The notes under the pieces were generated by a model, which worked only from the letters and a program-made list of their open reading frames with translations, made no database searches and was not told the origin of the DNA. Source: JAJPJG01 sp034667645 (GTDB lineage Bacteria > Verrucomicrobiota > Verrucomicrobiia > Chthoniobacterales > Chthoniobacteraceae). From it: 24,831 nt of DNA. Location: contig JAXDQV010000386.1 of assembly GCA_034667645.1 (NCBI GenBank), positions 1 through 24,831 of the forward strand, written 5' to 3'. This document shows, in pieces, positions 14,549 through 22,745 of the stretch (position 1 is the stretch's first letter; each line of letters opens with the position of its first letter). Both the position numbers and the translations under genes were made by a program.

Positions 14549-16324
14549 ATGCTCGAGTTGCAGAACGTTTCGCTCGCGACCCCGCGCGCGGCGGACTCGT
14601 GGCTTCTGCATCACGTCTCGGCGCGTTTTCCGCGCGGCCATCTGTGCGCGGTCGTCGGCCCGTCCGGGTGCGGAAAAAGCACGCTGTTGAAAATCATCGC
14701 CGGCGTCCGCGAGCCCGACGACGGAACCGTGCTCTGGGAGGGGCGCGACCTCGCGGAACAGGATCTCGATCCGCATGAAATCGGCTACGTCCCGCAGTTC
14801 AGCATCGCCTTTGAACTGCTGACGGTGGCGGAAAGCATCGACACGGCGCTGCGCTTGCGCGTCGGCGGGTTAAGCGACGAGCAGCGGCTCGCGCGAGCGG
14901 CAGAAATCATCGCGGACGTCGGCCTCACGGAAATCGCGGACCGGCGCGTGCGTGTTCTTTCCGGCGGACAAAAGCGGCGGCTGGCCTTGGCGCTCGAGAT
15001 CGTCACGTCGCCCACGCTTTTGCTCTGTGACGAAGTGACGAGCGGGCTCGATCCGAAAGCGGAGGACGAAATCGTGCGGCTGCTGCGGAAGCTCGCGACA
15101 GCAGGCCGAAGCGCAGCCGAGGAGAATCGCCGCCAGCCGCGAACGGTGCTCTCCGTCACGCACAGTTTGCGGCATCTCATGTTGCACGACAGCGTGGCGG
15201 TCCTCAGCGAAGGGCGACTCGTCTTCCACGGACCACCGCAGTTGTTGAAACATTATTTCCATCTCGCGACGCCGGAGGATTTGTTCCCGCGGCTGAGCAA
15301 GCGCTCGGCCGATGACTGGCATGCCTCATGGAAAAAACATCGCGCCGCGTATCACGCCGCCTTGCACGACGATGAGCAGGAGGTCGCGCGGGCGGAAGAC
15401 GATCCGATTGAAGCGGCCGGGATCAAAACGGGGCCGCGCATCGAGCAAAAAATCGGCGCTCCAGTCGTGTTCGATCGGCCGCGGTTTTCCTCGCAGTTCG
15501 CGACACTGCTGTTGCGCCGCTGGCGCATCTTTCTGAGGGATCATGGTCATCTCGCGCTGCAGCTCGCACTGCTTTTCGGCTTTCCGTGCCTCGTCGTGAT
15601 TTTTGCGTGGGACGGCCTGCCGCAGATTCAGAATCTCACCGGCTCCGGAAGCGCGTTGCAGCAGCTTTTGGAAAGCGCCTCCTTTGCGCTGCGCTCCTCG
15701 CGCATTGCGAGCCTCGTTTCCGGCCTCGTGATGTTTCAAGTGATCCTGCTCACGCTCGTGGCGTCCAACAACTCCGCGCGCGAGATCGCCGGAGAACGCG
15801 CAATTTTCGAGAAAGAAAAATTCGCCGGTTTGCGTCCCGCCAGCTACCTCGCGAGCAAGGCCTGTTTCCTCGCCGTGCTCGTGCTCGCGCAGTCCCTCTG
15901 GATGGCCGTTTTTGTGAACACGATCTGCCGTTTTCCCGGCGATCTGCTCACGCAATCCGCCGTGCTGGTGCTCGTGAATGGCGCGATGACCGCGGTCTGC
16001 CTCGGCATTTCGTCCATCGTGAAAACCGCTGAACATGCCTCGTTGCTCAGCGTTTATCTCGTCGGCTTTCAACTCCCGCTTTCTGGCGCGGTGCTGGCGC
16101 TCCCGCATTTCATCGGCTGGCTGACGCGGCCGTTCATCGCGGCTTATTGGGGTTGGTCCGGCTATTTGCAAACCATGCGCGACACGCGGTTTTACGACGT
16201 GGTGCAGAGTGTTTCGCAGACGGAGTTGAGCGTGCTGCAGCTCTCCTGCTGGGTGCTCGGCTCGCACATTCTCGGCGGCCTGCTGATCACCTATCTCGGC
16301 TGCAAGCGCAGCCATTGGGAGTAG
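14549..16324 (+). CDS. ABCG-like exporter, ATPase fused to ABC-2 type permease
   Basis: The 591-residue half-transporter has an N-terminal ATPase (about 1-250) and a C-terminal membrane domain (about 320-591), the ABCG/White order. Nucleotide-binding motifs are intact: Walker A GPSGCGKST (37-45), Q-loop Gln83, signature LSGGQ (137-141), Walker B LLLCDE (157-162) and switch His205. A short charged insert (about 186-198) precedes the switch strand. About six membrane helices follow, starting near HLALQLALLFGFPCLVVIF. Members export lipids or other hydrophobic molecules as dimers; the substrate is unknown. ATG 14549 gives MLELQNVSL, the normal ATPase start; the open frame upstream (to 14411) lies inside the divergent gene. 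It may cooperate with the divergent AsmA-like gene. Confidence 0.88.
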   Translation: MLELQNVSLATPRAADSWLLHHVSARFPRGHLCAVVGPSGCGKSTLLKIIAGVREPDDGTVLWEGRDLAEQDLDPHEIGYVPQFSIAFELLTVAESIDTALRLRVGGLSDEQRLARAAEIIADVGLTEIADRRVRVLSGGQKRRLALALEIVTSPTLLLCDEVTSGLDPKAEDEIVRLLRKLATAGRSAAEENRRQPRTVLSVTHSLRHLMLHDSVAVLSEGRLVFHGPPQLLKHYFHLATPEDLFPRLSKRSADDWHASWKKHRAAYHAALHDDEQEVARAEDDPIEAAGIKTGPRIEQKIGAPVVFDRPRFSSQFATLLLRRWRIFLRDHGHLALQLALLFGFPCLVVIFAWDGLPQIQNLTGSGSALQQLLESASFALRSSRIASLVSGLVMFQVILLTLVASNNSAREIAGERAIFEKEKFAGLRPASYLASKACFLAVLVLAQSLWMAVFVNTICRFPGDLLTQSAVLVLVNGAMTAVCLGISSIVKTAEHASLLSVYLVGFQLPLSGAVLALPHFIGWLTRPFIAAYWGWSGYLQTMRDTRFYDVVQSVSQTELSVLQLSCWVLGSHILGGLLITYLGCKRSHWE

Positions 16325-16336
16325 CGCTGCATTTGG

Positions 16337-16364
16337 TTGCAAATCGGGTTCGCGGTTTTAACTT
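16337..16364 (+). promoter_or_regulatory. Weak candidate promoter
   Basis: TTGCAA (16337-16342) and TAACTT (16359-16364) are spaced 16 bases, and lie 11 bases before ATG 16375 in the 50-base gap after the exporter gene. The match to sigma-70 boxes is modest and could be chance. Confidence 0.22.
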
Positions 16365-16374
16365 GAGAACGCGA

Positions 16375-16773
16375 ATGCCCCGCCGCGCCAGCTCCACCGT
16401 CCAGCCGTCCTGGATCATTGGTTGCGTTGTGCTGCTCGGGGCCGCCATTGTCGGCGGGCGGCTGCTTTACCAAAACGTCAGCGACCCCTATCGCACGCTG
16501 ACTCCGCTCGATGTCACGGCGTATGTGGAAAACGCCAACAGCCTCCGCGGCAACGTCTATAAAATCAGCGTCACCGTGGGCACCCAGCTCGCGTGGTCAC
16601 CGACGGCGGGGCGTTTGTATTCCGTGGAGGTCGAGGGAAAACCGGAGGTGCTGGCGGTGCTGATCCCCGCGCAATTCAATCATCTCAACATTCAAAAAGG
16701 TCAGCGTTATTTCTTTAAGATCGAGATCGGCGACAAAGGGATTCTGCGCGCGTCCGACGTGCGCAAGGTATGA
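16375..16773 (+). CDS. Small single-pass membrane protein, unknown function
   Basis: The 132-residue product has a basic N-terminus (MPRRASS), one membrane helix (about 12-33) and a beta-rich extracytoplasmic domain of about 90 residues that looks compact (VYKISVTVGTQLAW, LYSVEVEGKPEVLAVLIP, RYFFKIEIG). The strand pattern would suit an OB-like or similar small barrel, but no family is recognised. ATG 16375 is the start directly before the helix; the frame is open upstream into the previous gene. The stop overlaps the next start as ATGA at 16770-16773, so it is translationally coupled to the 613-residue secreted protein, and the two probably act together. Confidence 0.75.
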   Translation: MPRRASSTVQPSWIIGCVVLLGAAIVGGRLLYQNVSDPYRTLTPLDVTAYVENANSLRGNVYKISVTVGTQLAWSPTAGRLYSVEVEGKPEVLAVLIPAQFNHLNIQKGQRYFFKIEIGDKGILRASDVRKV

Positions 16774-18611
16774 AACGCTTCGTTAAACACCTGCTGATCG
16801 CGGCACTGTTCGCGAATCCGGCCGCGCGTGCGCAGGTTCCCGATCCGCCGGCTCCGGCGCAACCGGCTCCCGCGAAACCCGCGGCTTCGCCGTCCGGCGG
16901 CGAGTCGAAGTTCCTCGGCAAGGACGTTCCGGTTTTCAATCCCGGCACCGAACTCGCGACGTGGGACGGCCACAGCTGGAACATCAACAACAACCGGCTG
17001 TTTGAGGCGCGCTTTGAAAAATATCTCAACGCGCCAGAGGAGACGACGCAGCAGGACAAACAGTATCAGGCGATCCTGCGCACGATTCTCGACAAGCTGG
17101 CGCCGGAGCAGCTCTCCATGCGGAGCATCGACGAGGCGTTCCGGCTCCTGCCTCGCGCGTCCGGTTTTGAAATCGACGCCCGGCTTTGCGACGGACTCGC
17201 GGATGCGATTTACAGTGCCTGGCGGGCGCAGGATGCGAGCGCGCGTCTGGCCCAGGCCACCGTCGCCCTCGAGCAGGAACGCAAACAAAACGAATGGAAC
17301 GCAAAAGTGGCTGCCGACTCCGGAAAGCTGGAAGGCGCGCCCTCCGGCAAGAACAAGGAAGCCGGCGCGCAATGGGCCAAGGAGCAACAGCTCCGGCGCG
17401 ATGTGACGATGCAGCCTTACGCGACACGACTGGCGGAAATTCTGGCCACGATCAAAACCAACCAGGTCAAAAAGGAATTGTCCGAGTTGCAGACGAAAAT
17501 CGAGTTTCAGGCGCTGCTCGTGCAGTTGTTTTTGCAACGGCGTTTTCAACACGTGATCATCGGCACGCGCTTTTACCGCGCGGTTTTCCGCGGCGACACG
17601 AAGCTGGAGGTCGGCAAGGACACGAAGGACATTTTTGCGAAAAGCACCGGCCTTCCTCCCACGGTCGGGACGATGGACGCGCTCGCGAATGAGGCGATCC
17701 GCGATGTGCGCGAGGGCGTGCAGGCGTTCGAGTTTTTGCTCAAAAAAAATGAGCTCGAGAGCGCCTCGAAGCGGCTCGCCGAGGCCTTCAGCATCGGCGA
17801 ATACATGCCGGAAATCCGCACGCTTCCGCGCACCGATAAAAGACAGGCGCTCGAGTTTTCGCAGAAGAGTTACCAGCTCGTCTCCGCGATCGAGGTGAAG
17901 GATTACGGCCTCGCGGAGAAGCTGGTGAAAGAGCTGACAACCATTGCCAAGGATTTCGACACGTCGAAGCCGCTCGCCGCCGTCGAGACGGCGCGGACGG
18001 TGAGCGCGATGCATCTGGCGAAAGCGCGCAACGCAGCGGTCAGCGGCGACAAGGCCACGCTGGAAGCGGAATTGAAAGAAGCGACGGAGATGTGGCCGCG
18101 CAACCCTGCGCTGGCCGAAGTCTCGGGTCTTATTTTTTCGCAGGCCGACGTGCAGGGAAAGGCCCTCAACGATCTCGATCAGCTCATCTCGCAGCACAAC
18201 TACCGGCAGATTTACGACGACAAGCTGCGCTTCATCGCCGCCTCCGCGATGTATCCGGACCGGCAGGAGCAGCTCAAAAAAGTGCTCGATCAAATGCAGA
18301 TCATCGAGACCGCCATCATCCAGGCCGGCGAGATTGAGAAGCGCGGCGACTACGCGGGCGCGTGGGAGACGCTGGAGAAAGTCTTCAAGCAATATCCCGA
18401 CGACTCGAAGCTCAACCAGCTCCGCGCGACCCTGACCACCGAGGCCGCGGACTTTGTGCGCACTTTGCGGACGGCCGAGCAGCTCGAGCACGCCGACCAG
18501 GTCGGGTCCAGCCTCGCCTGCTTTTTGAAAGCGCAAAAAATCTATCCCGGCAGCGAATTCGCGCAGGATGGCGTCAATCGGCTCGTGAAAAAAGTGCTGC
18601 CGGAATCGTAG
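16770..18611 (+). CDS. Large secreted helical protein with TPR-like repeats, unknown function
   Basis: The 613-residue product starts with a Sec signal peptide (MKRFVKHLLIAALFANPAARA, cleavage near residue 21), followed by a Pro/Ala-rich linker (about 22-43). The rest is mostly helical and charged, with a likely coiled coil near residues 150-185 and TPR-like helix pairs in the C-terminal half. These include AGEIEKRGDYAGAWETLEKV and, near the end, GSSLACFLKAQKIYPGSEFA. No catalytic motif is seen, and a periplasmic scaffold role is plausible. The start overlaps the upstream stop (ATGA) and AAGGT lies just before it. A long open frame on the opposite strand (18536-16707) is a compositional shadow. 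Confidence 0.8.
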   Translation: MKRFVKHLLIAALFANPAARAQVPDPPAPAQPAPAKPAASPSGGESKFLGKDVPVFNPGTELATWDGHSWNINNNRLFEARFEKYLNAPEETTQQDKQYQAILRTILDKLAPEQLSMRSIDEAFRLLPRASGFEIDARLCDGLADAIYSAWRAQDASARLAQATVALEQERKQNEWNAKVAADSGKLEGAPSGKNKEAGAQWAKEQQLRRDVTMQPYATRLAEILATIKTNQVKKELSELQTKIEFQALLVQLFLQRRFQHVIIGTRFYRAVFRGDTKLEVGKDTKDIFAKSTGLPPTVGTMDALANEAIRDVREGVQAFEFLLKKNELESASKRLAEAFSIGEYMPEIRTLPRTDKRQALEFSQKSYQLVSAIEVKDYGLAEKLVKELTTIAKDFDTSKPLAAVETARTVSAMHLAKARNAAVSGDKATLEAELKEATEMWPRNPALAEVSGLIFSQADVQGKALNDLDQLISQHNYRQIYDDKLRFIAASAMYPDRQEQLKKVLDQMQIIETAIIQAGEIEKRGDYAGAWETLEKVFKQYPDDSKLNQLRATLTTEAADFVRTLRTAEQLEHADQVGSSLACFLKAQKIYPGSEFAQDGVNRLVKKVLPES

Positions 18612-18653
18612 CGCGCTTGTGACGCGGTGGAGTTCCCGCTAATGCCTCGCGGC

Positions 18654-18962
18654 ATGAAACGCATCACCATGCTGGGAATCGTTCTCTGCTCCACTTCATC
18701 GCTTTTTGCGGCGGACCGTCCGGCGATCTCCGCACGCCAGGCGCTCGAGATCGCAGAAAACGATCTCACCTCGCGCAATCTCACGCCAAAGCTCTACGTG
18801 GTTTCGCTTTCGCTGGAACGGCCTTCGATGTTTGGCGGCGCCACCTATTGGATGGCGAAGTGGTCGGAAGCGATCCCCGCCAGCAAACCGGAGAACCGTG
18901 AGATCGGGCTCAAGGTCAAGATGGACGGAACGCCGGTGCGCCTCGTCAAAGAACCGCACTAG
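18654..18962 (+). CDS. Small secreted protein, possibly PepSY-like
   Basis: The 102-residue product has a Sec signal peptide (MKRITMLGIVLCSTSSLFA, about 1-19). The mature part opens with ISARQALEIAENDL, continues with LYVVSLSLERP and ATYWMAKWSEA, and ends with a beta-hairpin-like IGLKVKMDGTPVRLVKE. That helix-strand-hairpin order resembles a single PepSY domain, a periplasmic fold often found in protease inhibitors, but this is a weak match by eye. Three starts are possible in frame (GTG 18627, ATG 18642, ATG 18654). The last gives the cleanest signal peptide. The TAG stop shares its bases with the stop of the convergent gene. Confidence 0.65.
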   Translation: MKRITMLGIVLCSTSSLFAADRPAISARQALEIAENDLTSRNLTPKLYVVSLSLERPSMFGGATYWMAKWSEAIPASKPENREIGLKVKMDGTPVRLVKEPH

Positions 18963-19204
18963 CTGTTCGAGGCGCGCACGTCCTCGACCACCTCGCCTAC
19001 GTGCTCCTCGATCTTTTGGATTTTCGGATGCACCTCTTTGATCAAGTCGTGCTCCGCTTTTGAAAGCTTCTCGATCCGCTGGGTCACGGCATGCAGTTCC
19101 GCCAGCATCGCGTCCTGATGTTGCGAGATGCGATGCATCCACCAAAAACAAACGCCCCAGCAGAGGAGGCCGACAGCGTTGAGCACGAGATTGAAATTGA
19201 GCAT
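18959..19204 (-). CDS. Small membrane protein with coiled coil
   Basis: The 81-residue product has one membrane helix at its N-terminus (about 5-23, with a Trp-rich end CFWWMH). A charged amphipathic helix of about 50 residues follows (AVTQRIEKLSKAEHDLIKEV and on), which should form a coiled coil. No family is recognised. Similar small proteins often stabilise membrane complexes or oligomers. It is divergent from metG (58 bases apart) and convergent with the small secreted protein. The two TAG stops share the palindrome CTAG at 18959-18962. A weak GGAAG lies about 11 bases before its ATG. The sharp helix-plus-coil layout supports a real gene despite its size. Confidence 0.7.
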   Translation of the reverse strand: MLNFNLVLNAVGLLCWGVCFWWMHRISQHQDAMLAELHAVTQRIEKLSKAEHDLIKEVHPKIQKIEEHVGEVVEDVRASNS

Positions 19205-19262
19205 GGGGCGAGGGGCTTCCTCATTGCCTTAATCGGAATGCCTGCACAATTTGTTTGCACCG

Positions 19263-20984
19263 ATGCCCAAGCCGTTTTTCATCACGACCGCGATCGATTA
19301 CACGAACGCCGCGCCGCACATCGGCCATGCCTACGAGAAGATTCTGGCCGATGTCATCGCGCGTTATCATCGGCTCAAAGGCGATGAGGTTTTCTACCTG
19401 ACCGGCGTCGATCAGCACGGGCAAAAGGTGCAGCAATCGGCGGAAAAACAAGGCGTCGCGCCGCAAGAATTCGTCGATGGGATTACCGCGAAATTCACCG
19501 CGCTGTGGGAGAAGCTCGACGTGAAATACAGCGCGTGGGCGGCGACGACCGACCCGCTTCACAAGGAATGCGTGCGCGCCAATCTGCAGAAGCTCTGGGA
19601 CGACAAGGACCCCGCGACGGGCGGGAGCCGGTGGATTTACAAGAAGACGCAGCGCGGCTTTTACAGCGTGCGGCAGGAGCAGTTCCTCACGGACAAGGAG
19701 CGCGGGCCCGACGGGCAGTTCGGTGCCGAGTGGGGCGTCGTCGAGGAGCGCGACGAGGAGAACTTCTACTTCCGCCTCACGCAGGATCCCGCGACCGGCC
19801 TGCCCGGCTGCGACCCGAAGCAGTGGCTGCTCAGTTTCATCAAAAAGCGCAGCGATGAAGGACACCCCTTCGTCGTCCCCGATTTCCGCGTCTCCGAGTT
19901 GGAGAACGCAGTCGCGAAACTCGAGGGCGACCTCTGCATCTCGCGCCCCGCGTCGCGACTGAAGTGGGGCATTCCCTTTCCCGAAAGCTTCGGCGCGGGC
20001 TTTGTGACTTACGTTTGGTTCGACGCGCTGGTGAACTACATCAGCTTCGTCCCCGGCCACGACCCAAACTACAGCCAGCGCACCGGCGAACAGGAGAAAA
20101 CTTCCGGCACCCTGTCTTTTGCCGACTGGTGGCCGCCGCTCCACGTCATCGGCAAAGACATCCTCATCCCCGCCCACGGCGTCTATTGGCCGATCATGCT
20201 CAAAGCGCTTGGCTTCTCGGATGAGGAAATGCCGACCCTGCTCGTTCACGGCTGGTGGAATATCTCCGGCACAAAGATCAGCAAGAGCCTCGGCAACGTC
20301 ATCGACCCCATCGCCCTCGCCGACAAATACGGCGCGGAAGCGCTGCGGCATTATCTAATGTGTGACATCGCGACGGGGAAAGACGCGGACTTTAGCGAAG
20401 AGCGGTTTATTCAACGATTCAACACCGAGTTGGCCAATAATGTCGGCAATCTACTGAATCGAGCCTTGAGTATGACGGCTAAATACCGGGGAGGAAAAAC
20501 GCATCGGCTCGGGATTGGCGAGGTGAAGTTTGATCAAAGCGATTTCATGTCTCTGGGGAGCACTTTCAGCCAGCTGGATGAATCTCAAGGATATGCGCCG
20601 AGGATGTATATCGACGCCATGAATGCTTGCAGAGTCCACGATGCTTTGGAGAGCATTGGTCATATCGCATCTGATGCGAATGGTTTGATTGAGGCCAAAG
20701 CTCCATGGAAGCTGGCCAAAGACGAGAGCGAGGACGGACGAACGAAGCTCGATGCAGTTCTCTATTCTCTGGCCGAGTCCCTCCGCATCATCGCCATCCT
20801 GATCTCGCCGGTTTTACCAAAGGCGGCGCACGGGATTTTTGACCAGCTGCAGTGGAAGATGGAGAAGCAGGGCAAAGGATCGCGCTTCCGGCTAGCCGAT
20901 GCGGTCTGGGGCGGGCTGCCGGATGGGCATGTGGTCGGGAAACCGGTGCCGCTTTTTCCGCGCATCGAAGTCACGCCCGCCTGA
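19263..20984 (+). CDS. metG: Methionyl-tRNA synthetase (short form)
   Basis: This enzyme charges tRNA-Met with methionine in the cytoplasm. The class I motifs are intact: HIGH at 19-22 (PHIGHAYEK) and KISKS at 338-342 (SGTKISKSLGN). FVTYVWFDALVNYI (247-260) and VIGKDI (295-300) are typical MetRS signatures. The connecting domain has no cysteine knuckles (GFYSVRQEQF where others have GWYC), so no zinc site is expected. At 573 residues it lacks the C-terminal tRNA-binding domain found in E. coli MetG. ATG 19263 is preferred to the TTG at 19251. Codon use changes over about 20350-20770, covering the start of the anticodon-binding helical domain, although the frame and family pattern persist. Confidence 0.97.
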   Translation: MPKPFFITTAIDYTNAAPHIGHAYEKILADVIARYHRLKGDEVFYLTGVDQHGQKVQQSAEKQGVAPQEFVDGITAKFTALWEKLDVKYSAWAATTDPLHKECVRANLQKLWDDKDPATGGSRWIYKKTQRGFYSVRQEQFLTDKERGPDGQFGAEWGVVEERDEENFYFRLTQDPATGLPGCDPKQWLLSFIKKRSDEGHPFVVPDFRVSELENAVAKLEGDLCISRPASRLKWGIPFPESFGAGFVTYVWFDALVNYISFVPGHDPNYSQRTGEQEKTSGTLSFADWWPPLHVIGKDILIPAHGVYWPIMLKALGFSDEEMPTLLVHGWWNISGTKISKSLGNVIDPIALADKYGAEALRHYLMCDIATGKDADFSEERFIQRFNTELANNVGNLLNRALSMTAKYRGGKTHRLGIGEVKFDQSDFMSLGSTFSQLDESQGYAPRMYIDAMNACRVHDALESIGHIASDANGLIEAKAPWKLAKDESEDGRTKLDAVLYSLAESLRIIAILISPVLPKAAHGIFDQLQWKMEKQGKGSRFRLADAVWGGLPDGHVVGKPVPLFPRIEVTPA

Positions 20985-21044
20985 TTCTGATGCAGCCGCT
21001 CGTCCGCGGATTCAGTTTTCGATGATGGCTGACCTGTGCACCGG

Positions 21045-22019
21045 ATGAACGCGTCGCTGTGGAAAAGAACCCGCTATCGCATCGAGTGGCTGCTTTGCGA
21101 AGCGCTCGCGCATTTCGTCCCCCTCTGGCCGCGATGGTTGTGCACGGCGGCGGCGCATTTGCTCGGCAGCGTTGGGTTTCGTTTCGATCAGCGCGGCCGA
21201 ATCGTGGCGGTGGCAAATCTGGAAGCCGCCTTTGGCACTCGCTACACGCCCAAACAGCGCGAGCAAATCGCCCGGGACTCTTATCGAAACTTCGCGCGGA
21301 CGATGATCGATCTGTTTTGGTCACCACGGCTGAGCGCGCAGAACTTCAGCAAACAAATCGCCCTGGAAGGCGTTGAGGTTTTGCAAAAACTGAAAGAGGA
21401 GGCACGCGGGGCGGTGCTGATGTGCGTGCATCAAGGGAACTTCGAATGGACGAGCCTTGCCTGCGGTTTCCATGGTTTTCCCACGATGATCGTGGCGGAG
21501 GATTTTAAAAACCCGCTGCTCGCGCCGATCTTCCGCCGGCTGCGCCAGACGAGCGCTCATCAGATTATCGAACAGGATCGGTCGATGATCCGGTTGTTAA
21601 AACATGTGAAACGCGGCGGGTTCGCGGGGATGCTCATCGATCTCAATGTGCGGCCGGAGCAGGCGGCGGTGATCATCGAGACCTTCGGTCTGCAAACGTG
21701 CGTGACAATGCTCCACGCCGTGCTCGCTCAGCGCGGCCACGCGGCATTGGTGCCGCTCGACAGCCGGCCGTTTCCCGACGGCAGCTGCCGCGCAATTTTG
21801 CATCCGCCGATCGAGGTGCCGGAGGGCGCGACGCTGGCGGAGATTTCCCAGATTTGCTGGAATTATTTCGAGCCGTGGGTGCGCGAGTCCCCAGAATCGT
21901 GGATGTGGGCCTACAAGCACTGGCGCTACAAACCGCGCGAGGCGCAGCGAGAGTATCCGTTTTACGCCAATGAATCCTCGAAGTTTGAAAAACTCCTCCG
22001 CACGCAAATGGCAACGTAG
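21045..22019 (+). CDS. LpxL/HtrB-type lipid A acyltransferase
   Basis: The 324-residue protein belongs to the LpxL/LpxM acyltransferase family, which adds secondary acyl chains to lipid A at the inner face of the inner membrane. The catalytic H-x4-E motif is His129 to Glu134 (VHQGNFEW). Family context is clear around it: RRGRIVAVANLEAAFG-like text at about 50-64, YRNFARTMIDLFW at 80-92, and the late WMWAYKHWRYKP motif (WxxxHRRW in E. coli enzymes). The N-terminal hydrophobic segment (about 13-45) anchors the protein. ATG 21045 is chosen over GTG 21036; neither has a clear ribosome site. The acyl chain and position cannot be read from sequence. It shows the cell makes lipid A or a similar lipid. 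Confidence 0.9.
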   Translation: MNASLWKRTRYRIEWLLCEALAHFVPLWPRWLCTAAAHLLGSVGFRFDQRGRIVAVANLEAAFGTRYTPKQREQIARDSYRNFARTMIDLFWSPRLSAQNFSKQIALEGVEVLQKLKEEARGAVLMCVHQGNFEWTSLACGFHGFPTMIVAEDFKNPLLAPIFRRLRQTSAHQIIEQDRSMIRLLKHVKRGGFAGMLIDLNVRPEQAAVIIETFGLQTCVTMLHAVLAQRGHAALVPLDSRPFPDGSCRAILHPPIEVPEGATLAEISQICWNYFEPWVRESPESWMWAYKHWRYKPREAQREYPFYANESSKFEKLLRTQMAT

Positions 22020-22032
22020 GCCGCCTCATCAT

Positions 22033-22062
22033 TTGACAAAGCCGGCACGATACGCTTTGTCA
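22033..22062 (+). promoter_or_regulatory. Perfect 9-base inverted repeat overlapping a TTGACA box
   Basis: TGACAAAGC (22034-22042) is mirrored exactly by GCTTTGTCA (22054-22062) across an 11-base centre. A consensus -35 box TTGACA (22033-22038) overlaps the left arm. The repeat lies 12 bases before the ATG of the L,D-transpeptidase lipoprotein gene. There is no T-run, so it is not an intrinsic terminator. It could be an operator or a hairpin in the mRNA leader. A matching -10 box at normal spacing is not evident; TACGCT (22051-22056) is only 12 bases from TTGACA. Confidence 0.5.
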
Positions 22063-22073
22063 CGGTTGCACTT

Positions 22074-22715
22074 ATGAAAAACTTTTTTGCGTTATCAATT
22101 CTCTCCGCAGGAGCGCTCTGGCTGAGCGGCTGCGCCAACGGTCCGGTCGCCGGCCCCTACCACGTCACCGCCTACAAGCCGCACAATCCTAACGCCGTCC
22201 GCGTGAAGGTTTCCACCTCGACGCAGCATATCTACGTGATGGAAGGCGACCGTTGCCTGATGGCGGTGCAAGGCTGCGTCGGCGAGCATGGCACGACCCC
22301 GGCGGGGCATCACACCGTGATTGCGAAGATCCGGAGCAAACGCTCGGGCAGTTTCGGGTTCACGAGCAGCGGAGCGCCAGCGGATATTCACAAAGGGCAG
22401 TCGGTCGCAGTCGGTTATCCGATGGGATTCTGGGTTGAGTTTGAGCCCGCCTACGGTTTTCACGAAGGCTTCGTCTGGTCGGAGCCCCGGACCCACGGTT
22501 GCATCCGCCTGCACAAGGAAGCTGCCGCGCGTTTGTTTGCGCTGACGAAAATCGGGACACCGGTGGACATCGCGACCACGCAACCGGAAGACGCGACGGT
22601 CGGAAAAAGCGTGCGCCGGCTCGACCAGCGCAACGATCCTGATCCGCCAACCGGCAAACTGATGTCGCAAAACTATTTTCAGGATCCTCCGGGACCGCTG
22701 CTGATCGAGCAGTAA
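22074..22715 (+). CDS. L,D-transpeptidase (YkuD) lipoprotein
   Basis: The 213-residue protein has a lipoprotein signal peptide ending in the lipobox LSGC, with Cys20 as the lipidated residue. A YkuD domain fills about residues 41-165. The catalytic signature is present: His130 in YGFHEGF, then THGCIRLH with His141 and nucleophile Cys143. YkuD enzymes make 3-3 peptidoglycan cross-links or attach proteins to the wall. A Pro-rich tail of about 45 residues follows the domain (DPDPPTGKL). The lipid anchor places it on the periplasmic side of a membrane; the residue after Cys is Ala, which does not suggest inner-membrane retention by the E. coli Asp rule. A perfect inverted repeat sits just upstream. 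Confidence 0.93.
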   Translation: MKNFFALSILSAGALWLSGCANGPVAGPYHVTAYKPHNPNAVRVKVSTSTQHIYVMEGDRCLMAVQGCVGEHGTTPAGHHTVIAKIRSKRSGSFGFTSSGAPADIHKGQSVAVGYPMGFWVEFEPAYGFHEGFVWSEPRTHGCIRLHKEAAARLFALTKIGTPVDIATTQPEDATVGKSVRRLDQRNDPDPPTGKLMSQNYFQDPPGPLLIEQ

Positions 22716-22733
22716 GCAATCTTTCCTCTCATT

Positions 22734-22740
22734 GGGGAGA
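22734..22740 (+). promoter_or_regulatory. Ribosome binding site of ispH
   Basis: GGGGAGA lies five bases before ATG 22746. It is the only clear Shine-Dalgarno sequence I see in the window and it fixes the ispH start. Confidence 0.8.
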
Positions 22741-22745
22741 AACCC

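Noticed and set aside
16707..18536. Minus-strand open frame of 609 codons opposite the large secreted protein
   Set aside because: The plus-strand frame has a signal peptide and an ATGA coupling to its neighbour. The antisense frame has no start context and is Arg/Leu-rich throughout.
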